Position numbers and translations under genes: made by a program
In this document: positions 1 through 5,662 of the stretch, one piece after another
Layout of the letters: every line of letters begins with the position of its first letter
How positions within the stretch are numbered: position 1 is the stretch's first letter
The notes under the pieces: generated by a model
Told to the model about the DNA's origin: nothing
Seen by the model: only the letters and a program-made list of their open reading frames with translations
Databases searched by the model: none
From: Desulfobacterales bacterium
Lineage (GTDB): Bacteria; Desulfobacterota; Desulfobacteria; Desulfobacterales; Desulfosalsimonadaceae
Assembly (NCBI GenBank): GCA_018399455.1
Contig: JAGYOT010000145.1
Coordinates: 1 to 5,662 of the forward strand
Direction: 5' to 3'
DNA: 5,662 nucleotides

Positions 1-816
1 CTTGATGCCAGGCTGCCCGGGCGCGAAAAAGAGGCCGTAGCCGCCGATTTAAGCGGGGCAAAAGAGGCGCTGGCCGTTTCCGAAAAAGCCTACAAGCGCC
101 GTCGGTCGCTTATCGGGAACGGCGCTGTGTCAAGAGAAAACCGGGATGAAGCCAGGCGCCGGTATGAGCTTGACCGTGCCAGGGTCAGACGCCTGGAAGA
201 GGAGCTTGCAGCAGCAGGCGTTTCACTTCAATACACCAGGCTGGCTTCTCCTTTTGACGGCATTATCACCCAGCGAATGAAGGACCCGGGCGATCTGGCA
301 AGTCCGGGCACGCCGGTGCTGCGCATTGAGGACCCGGAGGCCGGCTACAAAATTCTCGCCCGTATCCCCCAGGCTACAGCCAAAAGGATCTCCCCCGGCG
401 ATGCGGCCCGGCTTGTGTTCAAAGAACAACAGTCTGATGCAGCAGTCGATAGGATTCAGCCGGCCATGGACCCGGGGGCGCTTGCCGTTCTTGAAATCCA
501 TGTCAATAAAAGGCCTTTTGGTCTGCTGAGCGGTGCAACCATCGGGGTGGATGTGATCATGGACCAGCCTGAAGGTATCCTTATTCCCTTGAAATGCCTC
601 CTTGAACAGGAATCCGCATATCAGGTGTTCCTTGTGGATGAGAAACAAATGACGGCTTCTGCCGTTCCGGTAAAGCTTCTGGGCAAATCGGGGGCCCGGG
701 CTGTCGTTGAGGGCGAGATCCCCGCAGGCGCCAGGCTTGTCTCCGGAAGCGAATCCATGCTGATCCGGCTTGGCGACGGCACCCCGGTTCAGCCCCTGGC
801 GCGGGAGAACAAATGA
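1..816 (+). CDS. RND efflux periplasmic adaptor (HlyD/MFP family), 5'-truncated
   Basis: Periplasmic adaptor (membrane fusion protein) expected to link the inner-membrane RND pump encoded next to it to an outer-membrane channel. The frame is open from base 1 to a TGA at 814-816, giving 271 residues. The start, signal peptide or lipobox, and first half of the lipoyl domain lie outside the window. Visible parts: a charged alpha-helical hairpin (about residues 1-75) with the family's turn motif NGAVSRENRDEA near 39-50; the second half of the biotinyl-lipoyl fold (about 78-110, core SPFDGIITQ and PGDLASPGTPVL); a beta-barrel region (about 113-190); and a membrane-proximal domain to the end. An internal GTG at 127 could be mistaken for a start, but the hairpin sequence continues upstream of it. 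The stop overlaps the next gene's ATG by four bases, which indicates an operon and probable translational coupling. The substrate cannot be told from this protein. Confidence 0.93.
   Translation, partial: LDARLPGREKEAVAADLSGAKEALAVSEKAYKRRRSLIGNGAVSRENRDEARRRYELDRARVRRLEEELAAAGVSLQYTRLASPFDGIITQRMKDPGDLASPGTPVLRIEDPEAGYKILARIPQATAKRISPGDAARLVFKEQQSDAAVDRIQPAMDPGALAVLEIHVNKRPFGLLSGATIGVDVIMDQPEGILIPLKCLLEQESAYQVFLVDEKQMTASAVPVKLLGKSGARAVVEGEIPAGARLVSGSESMLIRLGDGTPVQPLARENK
804..807 (+). promoter_or_regulatory. Ribosome binding site of the RND pump gene
   Basis: GGAG inside the last codons of the adaptor gene, five bases before the ATG at 813. It supports that ATG as the start of the pump gene and fits coupled translation with the adaptor. 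Confidence 0.65.
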
Positions 817-3800
817 ATTGGGCCGGAGCCTACCTTAAACGGCCGCACGGAATCACCGCCCTTCTCCTGCTTGGCGTGGCCTTCGGGTTTTTCAGTTTCC
901 AGGGCCTGCCGCTAAACCTTTTCCCGGATGCCAATTATCCGCAGGTCGCCGTGCTCCTGATCTGGCCGGGCGCATCGGCCGAGGATATGACCGACGACAT
1001 CTCCCGCCGCGTTGAGCGGGAGCTTGCGACCATTGACCAGGTACGCACGGTCCGGGCAACGATCCGGGACGAGACCGCTGCCGTCAAAGTCGAATTCGAA
1101 TATGAAAAAGGCCTTGGTGAAGCACTCACCGACGTCAACGCGGCGCTTAACCGAATAATGGCGGAGCTGCCGCCGGAGATGCAGCCGCCCAGGCTGTTTC
1201 GGGTAAGTGACGCTACCCAGCCGGTCCAGACCCTTGCCGTATCCCCGAAACCCGGCGCCAGTCTTTCCTTTGCCAAGGTCCGTCAGCTTTGTGACAATGA
1301 AATAAAGGAGGCGTTTCTAAGGGTTCCCGGAATCGCTAACGTGGAGATCTTCGGCGGGTATCATCCGGAAATCAGGCTTTTGGTGGATGCCGACAGGCTG
1401 GCGGACCTGAACATCCCCGTCCGCGAGGTGATCTCTGCCATATCCCGGCAGAACCGAAACATCCCCACCGGCCGGCTTTATCGGAAATCCGATGAACTCC
1501 TGATTAAAATCGAAGGCGAGCGGGAGCTCAGGCACCAGCTGGGCGATATTGTCATCGGCCGCGCAGACAGCGCGCCGGTATATCTCAGGGATATCGCCCG
1601 GATTCAAACGACGCACCAGGAACGCCGGGCATTTTATCACGGAAACGGCCATACGGCCATCGGGATTAATATCCTGAGGGCGCAGGACGGTCACGTGACA
1701 GACACGCTCACAGCCCTGGAGGCCGCGCTTCCTGAAATCCGCACGGCCTTTCCCGGCCTTCACTTCGAAGTGGCAGACACCCAGGGGGATCTCATCCGGA
1801 CATCGGTGTCCAACCTGATTACCTCGCTTAGGGACGCGGTGCTTCTTACGGTAGCCGTAATTTTTTTCATGCTTGCCCGCATGCGGATGACACTTCTGGC
1901 TGCCATCTCAATTCCTTTTACTTTCCTGCTTACCTTTGCCGGCATGAACCTTTTGAACTACGAACTCAATATTGTCACTCTGACCGCAATTATCCTGGCG
2001 GTGGGCCTTCTGGTGGATGATACCATCGTGGTGATTGAAAACATTGACCAGCATGCCCAAACCGGAACCAAAACCCCGTTTCAGGCCGCTGTTCACGGGA
2101 CCAATGAAATATTTCTGGCTGATTTTGCCGGCACCGCCACCACGATAGCGGTCCTGCTGCCCATCATGTTCGTGGGCGGCTACTCCCAGAAGATCCTGCG
2201 GCCCCTGACGGTTGTGCTCTCCATTGCGCTCCTGTCTTCATTCCTGGTCTCTATTACCGTGATTCCGCTCTTGGCCCGGTTTCTTATCAAAAACCGGCGC
2301 GTTAACAAGATAGAAAAGGGTATTGAAAAAATCCGCAACGCCTGGCTTTTTCCGCTTCAAAACGGTTTTGCCGGATTGGTAAGAATTGGCGCCTCCGGAT
2401 GGGGGGTTCTTGCTTTTCTCCTTTTGATCGGGATTCTCCTGGTCAGCCTCCGGCAGATGCCGCTGGCCGGCCGGGATCTGATGCCGCCCATGGATACGGG
2501 GATCATTAAGATCTCTTTTGAAACCTGGCCGAACACGGCAATCGGGGAAACCGAGGCCGTGGTCTCACGCATGGAGGCCCGTATTAAAGATCAGCCCGGC
2601 TTTCTTCGCATGTCCACGGCCGTGGGGGCGGAAGCCAGTGTGATAAGTTTTGGCGCTGAACGTACGTCCCGGGAAGGCATGATCACCGCGCATTTTGTCA
2701 ACCGGTTTGAGCGGCCCGAATCCATCTGGGAGATCGAAGCCGATTTGCGGCGTGCCTTTTCGGATATGCCGGAATTAAAAACCGTTCATGTCTATGACTA
2801 CGGGGCTACCCCGCTTTCAGCCATTGCAGCGCCCATAGACGTGATGATATCCGGCCCTGATCCGGAGGTCCTTGACGAGCTTGCCGAAAAGGTCAAAAAA
2901 CGTCTTGCCACCGTCAGGGGACTGACATCTGTCTCCCGTACCTGGGATCAGACCAAGCGCGAAATCGCCGTCCACATTGATGAAAGCCGGCTTGCAACCT
3001 ATCATCTCGCTGTTTCCGATGTTTCTGAAACCCTGAAAGCCGCCACAACAGGGACGGTGGCCTCAAAATTCAGGATACCGGGCCAGGACGGCTACAACAT
3101 CCGTCTCCGGTTTGACCCCCGGCACATAAACACCATTGAGGCCCTTGCAGCTGTTCAGATCCCCGGACCCAAAGGGCCGGTCGTCTTGTCCGAAATTGCC
3201 AACCTTACCCCGCTCTGGCGGCAGACGGTGATTACCCGTCAGGCGCTTCAGCCAACCGTGGATGTGTTGGGGTATCGTTCCACCACCCCAATCTCATATT
3301 TGCAGGAACAGGTAAATGAGGCGCTTTCGGATCTGGACCTGCCCGCAGGCTATTCCATTGGCCAGGAGGGGGAAATAAAACAGATGAAAAAGAGTTTCGG
3401 CCAGCTGGGAACCTCGATGGCCCTTGCCCTGCTGCTGCTCTATTTCAGCCTGACAATCACTTTTCGTTCCTTTGCGCAGCCGCTTATTATCATGTCCGCC
3501 ATACCACTGGCCTTTATCGGGGTGCCATGGGGAATGATTCTGTTGAACCGCCATTTCTGCATGCCGGCGGCAATGGGTCTGGTGCTGCTTACCGGCATCG
3601 TGGTCAATAACGCCATCCTTTTGATTGACTTTATTGAAACCGAACGTGAAAGGGGCACGACCATGATGGAGGCCGTGGAAAACGCAATCAAACGCCGTAC
3701 CCGTCCTATCCTGATGACGGCTCTCAGCACCATTGCCGGGATGCTGCCAATTGCGTTGGAGCTTGCCGTGGGGCTTGAGCGATTATCACCGCTTGCTGTC

Positions 3801-3905
3801 GCCGCCATCGCCGGTCTGCTGGTTTCCACGGGCCTGACCCTGGCCTATGTGCCATTGGTTTATGTGGCGGTTGAGCGGATGAAAGCCCGGCTGTACAAGC
3901 GGTGA
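813..3905 (+). CDS. RND family efflux pump, inner-membrane permease (HAE/AcrB-like)
   Basis: Proton-driven inner-membrane pump of the resistance-nodulation-division superfamily, 1030 residues, the usual full length. Layout: TM1 about 12-30; a large periplasmic porter/docking domain about 34-330; TM2-TM6 about 335-490; a cytoplasmic link with an amphipathic helix about 495-525; TM7 about 530-547; a second periplasmic domain about 555-865; TM8-TM12 about 866-1020. TM4 carries VGLLVDDTIVVIEN with the paired aspartates D402 and D403, matching AcrB D407/D408. Heavy-metal (CusA/CzcA) pumps usually lack this double Asp, so a drug, lipid or other organic substrate is more likely. TM10 reads GIVVNNAILLIDF, with N932 where AcrB has K940; R962 and T969 match AcrB R971 and T978. 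LMPPMDTGI (556-564) begins the second periplasmic half. The pump is translated with the adaptor through an ATGA overlap. No outer-membrane channel gene follows. Family assignment is firm; substrate is unknown. Confidence 0.96.
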   Translation: MNWAGAYLKRPHGITALLLLGVAFGFFSFQGLPLNLFPDANYPQVAVLLIWPGASAEDMTDDISRRVERELATIDQVRTVRATIRDETAAVKVEFEYEKGLGEALTDVNAALNRIMAELPPEMQPPRLFRVSDATQPVQTLAVSPKPGASLSFAKVRQLCDNEIKEAFLRVPGIANVEIFGGYHPEIRLLVDADRLADLNIPVREVISAISRQNRNIPTGRLYRKSDELLIKIEGERELRHQLGDIVIGRADSAPVYLRDIARIQTTHQERRAFYHGNGHTAIGINILRAQDGHVTDTLTALEAALPEIRTAFPGLHFEVADTQGDLIRTSVSNLITSLRDAVLLTVAVIFFMLARMRMTLLAAISIPFTFLLTFAGMNLLNYELNIVTLTAIILAVGLLVDDTIVVIENIDQHAQTGTKTPFQAAVHGTNEIFLADFAGTATTIAVLLPIMFVGGYSQKILRPLTVVLSIALLSSFLVSITVIPLLARFLIKNRRVNKIEKGIEKIRNAWLFPLQNGFAGLVRIGASGWGVLAFLLLIGILLVSLRQMPLAGRDLMPPMDTGIIKISFETWPNTAIGETEAVVSRMEARIKDQPGFLRMSTAVGAEASVISFGAERTSREGMITAHFVNRFERPESIWEIEADLRRAFSDMPELKTVHVYDYGATPLSAIAAPIDVMISGPDPEVLDELAEKVKKRLATVRGLTSVSRTWDQTKREIAVHIDESRLATYHLAVSDVSETLKAATTGTVASKFRIPGQDGYNIRLRFDPRHINTIEALAAVQIPGPKGPVVLSEIANLTPLWRQTVITRQALQPTVDVLGYRSTTPISYLQEQVNEALSDLDLPAGYSIGQEGEIKQMKKSFGQLGTSMALALLLLYFSLTITFRSFAQPLIIMSAIPLAFIGVPWGMILLNRHFCMPAAMGLVLLTGIVVNNAILLIDFIETERERGTTMMEAVENAIKRRTRPILMTALSTIAGMLPIALELAVGLERLSPLAVAAIAGLLVSTGLTLAYVPLVYVAVERMKARLYKR

Positions 3906-3906
3906 T

Positions 3907-5091
3907 TCATTCCCCGGCCTTTGCCCTGGAGGTGCGGGCGGCCGCTTTGTTTTTGCGCCGCCTGTCATACCACGCGGCAATGCTTCCGGCCCGGCCGAAC
4001 AGGTAGACCCCGGCGAATGCGGTGACAATGATATAGATGCCGCTGAAAATCCTCAGTTGGGGCATGGCCATACTGGCAATGATGGCGGAGAACTCTCCTC
4101 TTTGCACCATTGACAGACCGGCCCGCACCGACGCCTTGGGGCTTAATCCAAACATGCGGCTTCCCGCAAATGCAGTCAGGATTTTGCCGGCAATCGCCCA
4201 GAGCACAATGACCACCATCATGGGCACATAGGGAACCCCTTCGCCGAAGTAAATGGTGGTGCCGAACCAGAAAAAGAAAAACGGCAGGGTAAGGTCTCGG
4301 ACCGGCAGGATGAGATGTTCGATTTCAGAGGCGCGGCCGGTTTCCGAGAGCATCACACCGGCCAGAAAAGCGCCCAAAATTTCCGACAATCCCAGGGATA
4401 TGGCCAGTCCGGCATAGGCCAGTGCTACGCCCACAGCCAGAAGCGGCATGAAATCATGCTGAATGTACCTGGAAACAAAATGGTTGAGCCGGCTGAAACC
4501 GTAATGCCCCATGACAATAGCACCGGCCACCAGGAAAAGGATTTTTGCAAAAAGGATCCCCATAAATACCGGGGAAAGCGACTGGCCCGCGTTCATGCCG
4601 GCAATAAACGATACCAGAACCGGAGCCACCAGGTCTTCAAATATCAGCAGAGCCAGGATAAACTCGGCTTCCGGACTGGCAAGCCGCTTTTTTTCCTCAA
4701 GCATTTTGGCCGAAATCGACGAGCTGGTGGCATAGGCCACCGAGCCCACAATAAAGGCGGCAACAAAACCCAGCCCGAAAACCAGGGCAATGAGCATGGC
4801 CCCGGCCATGTTCAGCCCAACATCGAGCAGGCCCGCCGGCCAGATTTTTCGTGAAATACTGACCATCCTTGCGAGGGGGAACTCCATGCCCAGGATGAAA
4901 AACAAAAGCACAATGCCGATCTCCGCAGCTGTATGGATAGCCTCGGCATCGTGGAAAAAAGACGAGACCGCCGCGCCCAGCACGATATAGAGAAGCACCG
5001 AGGGAAGCCGGAATTTCTGCGAAGTGAAACTGACCCCGAAAAATACGCACAGAATCAGGCCGGCGAACAACAGAAAAGGAAGGTTTGCCAT
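3907..5091 (-). CDS. khtU: KhtU-like K+(cation)/H+ antiporter, membrane subunit (CPA2 family)
   Basis: Inner-membrane monovalent cation:proton antiporter of the CPA2/KefB family, 394 residues, almost entirely membrane segments. Recognisable landmarks: ATSSSISAKML (121-131) after a TM helix; LLIFEDLVAP (148-157) with the acidic pair E152-D153 at the expected ion/proton site; GLSEILGAFLAGVMLSET (234-251); PFFFFWFGTTI (270-280); and GLSMVQRGEFSAII (325-338). It ends in a short basic tail (about 376-394) and has no cytoplasmic RCK/TrkA-N domain, so it is some 200 residues shorter than KefB/KefC. The separate RCK_C protein encoded just upstream fills that gap, as in KhtT-KhtU. The start at 5091 is chosen because the frame upstream (to 5316) reads a low-complexity shadow inside the regulator gene, while AGGA sits six bases before this ATG and overlaps the regulator's stop. 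K+ as the substrate is inferred from the KhtTU parallel; Na+ is possible. Confidence 0.92.
   Translation of the reverse strand: MANLPFLLFAGLILCVFFGVSFTSQKFRLPSVLLYIVLGAAVSSFFHDAEAIHTAAEIGIVLLFFILGMEFPLARMVSISRKIWPAGLLDVGLNMAGAMLIALVFGLGFVAAFIVGSVAYATSSSISAKMLEEKKRLASPEAEFILALLIFEDLVAPVLVSFIAGMNAGQSLSPVFMGILFAKILFLVAGAIVMGHYGFSRLNHFVSRYIQHDFMPLLAVGVALAYAGLAISLGLSEILGAFLAGVMLSETGRASEIEHLILPVRDLTLPFFFFWFGTTIYFGEGVPYVPMMVVIVLWAIAGKILTAFAGSRMFGLSPKASVRAGLSMVQRGEFSAIIASMAMPQLRIFSGIYIIVTAFAGVYLFGRAGSIAAWYDRRRKNKAAARTSRAKAGE
3934..3954 (+). terminator. Possible weak rho-independent terminator of the adaptor-RND operon
   Basis: A four-pair GC stem (GCGG at 3934-3937 with CCGC at 3942-3945, four-base loop) is followed by TTTGTTTTT at 3946-3954, about 30 bases after the pump's stop. 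The stem is short. The T-run is also the reverse complement of Lys-Asn-Lys codons in the basic tail of the antiporter gene, so the resemblance may be accidental. With only one base between the two convergent genes, any terminator must lie inside the opposite gene. Confidence 0.25.
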
Positions 5092-5097
5092 GAATTG

Positions 5098-5101
5098 TCC
5101 T
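5098..5101 (-). promoter_or_regulatory. Ribosome binding site of the antiporter gene
   Basis: AGGA on the minus strand, overlapping the TAG stop of the regulator gene and six bases before the antiporter ATG at 5091. It decides the start of the antiporter and suggests that ribosomes ending the regulator can re-initiate on it. Confidence 0.6.
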
Positions 5102-5582
5102 AAGCCTTGCAAAGGTTTTCCAGATTTTTCGTCTGATCCCGGTTGCCGATGACCATGAGCAGGTCTCCGGGCATGATGACCTCGTTTACATCCGGACTGC
5201 CTATCATTTTTTCTCCGCGCTGGATGCCGATAATGGTCGATCCGGTTCGGGTCCTGAGCTTGGTGTCGATGATTTTTTGATTGGCAATGCAGCTCTCCTG
5301 GTCCACCCGCAGCCATTCGATCCGGACCGTTTTCAGGAACAGTTCCACCCGGTCGTCAGCGACCGGTTGATAATCGACTCCCAGCAGAATGGTGCCAAGC
5401 TGTCTTGCCTCTTCGTCGGTGAGCGTAAAGGTGAGGTCCGGATCATCTTCCTCGTCTTTTTCGAAATGATAGATTTCCCGGCTGCCGTTGTGGTGCAGGA
5501 CAACGGTCACCTGCTCGTCTTCCGCGGTTTTGAATGAGTAGCGCTTTCCAATCCCGGGCAGTTCGGTGGTTTTGATCTGCAT
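5100..5582 (-). CDS. khtT: KhtT-like regulatory subunit with C-terminal RCK_C (TrkA-C) domain
   Basis: Soluble cytoplasmic protein of 160 residues, expected to bind the cytoplasmic face of the adjacent antiporter and gate it. The N-terminus MQIKTTELPGIGKRY resembles from memory the start of Bacillus KhtT (Met-x-Ile-Lys, then LPGIGK), followed by a beta-rich domain with the motif SREIYHF (34-40), an acidic stretch (41-49) and TDEEARQLGTILLG (55-68). The C-terminal part (about 88-157) has the RCK_C pattern: a short strand with EWLRV, a variable Lys/Arg-rich segment, STIIGIQRG, and MPGDLLMVIGN. In Bacillus, KhtT controls KhtU and its RCK_C domain binds c-di-AMP; whether this one does cannot be read here. 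An ATG three codons earlier (5591) exists, but GGGAG abuts it directly, whereas that same site lies nine bases from the ATG at 5582, and the homology starts there too. It is the first gene of the pair, eight bases before the antiporter. Confidence 0.9.
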   Translation of the reverse strand: MQIKTTELPGIGKRYSFKTAEDEQVTVVLHHNGSREIYHFEKDEEDDPDLTFTLTDEEARQLGTILLGVDYQPVADDRVELFLKTVRIEWLRVDQESCIANQKIIDTKLRTRTGSTIIGIQRGEKMIGSPDVNEVIMPGDLLMVIGNRDQTKNLENLCKA

Positions 5583-5662
5583 GGATGGCATCTCCCTTTG
5601 GCTTTTTGTTTTTTCCTGATTCTTTCAGCCCGGACCGACGGTTTGGTTTTCCCCGGCCGTAT
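5583..5662 (-). promoter_or_regulatory. 5' leader of khtT-like gene, with Shine-Dalgarno
   Basis: Eighty bases upstream of the regulator, ending at the window edge. On the minus strand the part nearest the gene (5592-5627) is purine-rich with A-runs, then GGGAG at 5592-5596, which serves the ATG at 5582. I see no convincing -35/-10 pair, operator palindrome or hairpin. The promoter may lie in this stretch in a non-canonical form or beyond the window. No coding frame for a KhtS-like protein is recognisable in the part shown. Confidence 0.4.

Noticed and set aside
127..129. GTG as a start codon giving a 229-residue adaptor.
   Set aside because: The coiled-coil hairpin of the adaptor continues in frame back to base 1, and the GTG encodes the Val within the hairpin-turn motif, so the gene is simply cut by the window edge.
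1317..1763. Minus-strand open frame of 148 codons opposite the RND gene, with similar ones at 935-1276, 3440-3829 and 223-648.
   Set aside because: All lie opposite strongly recognised coding sequence and show no family motifs of their own.
3885..3900. AGCCGGGCT on the minus strand followed by TTT, as a terminator for the antiporter.
   Set aside because: The stem would be only three pairs with a three-base loop, and the T-run is three bases long. This is too weak to call.
4315..4854. Plus-strand open frame of 179 codons inside the antiporter gene.
   Set aside because: Its translation is rich in Gln, His, Gly and Arg, with no domain pattern, and it lies entirely opposite a gene with clear CPA2 motifs. 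It is an antisense shadow.
5092..5316. In-frame 75-codon extension of the antiporter to an upstream ATG at 5316.
   Set aside because: The extension is a His/Arg/Gly/Gln-rich stretch lying inside the KhtT-like gene in another frame. Antiporter homology and a good ribosome binding site both begin at 5091.
5601..5616. Plus-strand T-rich run (CTTTTTGTTTTTT) as a terminator.
   Set aside because: No stable hairpin precedes it and no plus-strand gene ends nearby. It is the complement of the A-rich leader of the regulator gene.

Overview
The window holds four protein-coding genes in two convergent blocks, packed almost without gaps. On the plus strand are the 3' part of a periplasmic adaptor gene (cut by the left edge) and a complete RND efflux pump gene, translationally coupled by an ATGA overlap. 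On the minus strand, reading in from the right, are a small TrkA-C/RCK_C regulatory protein and a membrane-only cation:proton antiporter, 8 bases apart. This second pair has the architecture of the Bacillus KhtT-KhtU K+/H+ efflux system.

A tripartite RND pump with an adaptor implies a Gram-negative, didermic cell. GC content is moderate to high (by eye mid-50s percent). The protein style of the RND and antiporter genes fits the Desulfobacterota (former Deltaproteobacteria), but this is an impression from sequence style and no marker gene is present to confirm it.

Layout: 1-816 adaptor (partial); 813-3905 RND inner-membrane pump; one base (3906); 3907-5091 antiporter (reverse); 5092-5099 spacer carrying part of a ribosome binding site; 5100-5582 KhtT-like regulator (reverse); 5583-5662 the A-rich leader of the regulator gene. 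There is no gene-free stretch above 300 bases. I found no tRNA, rRNA, CRISPR array, insertion sequence or long repeat.

Functionally, the plus-strand pair would form the inner-membrane and periplasmic parts of a proton-driven efflux pump. The outer-membrane TolC-like partner is not in the window and could lie upstream of the adaptor. The minus-strand pair would form a gated K+ (or other monovalent cation)/H+ antiporter, with the soluble regulator controlling the membrane subunit. The two pairs probably meet only by position. I see no clearly undescribed system; the points most worth a second look are the split KhtT/KhtU arrangement in a probable Gram-negative, the altered proton-relay residue of the pump, and the one-base convergent junction.
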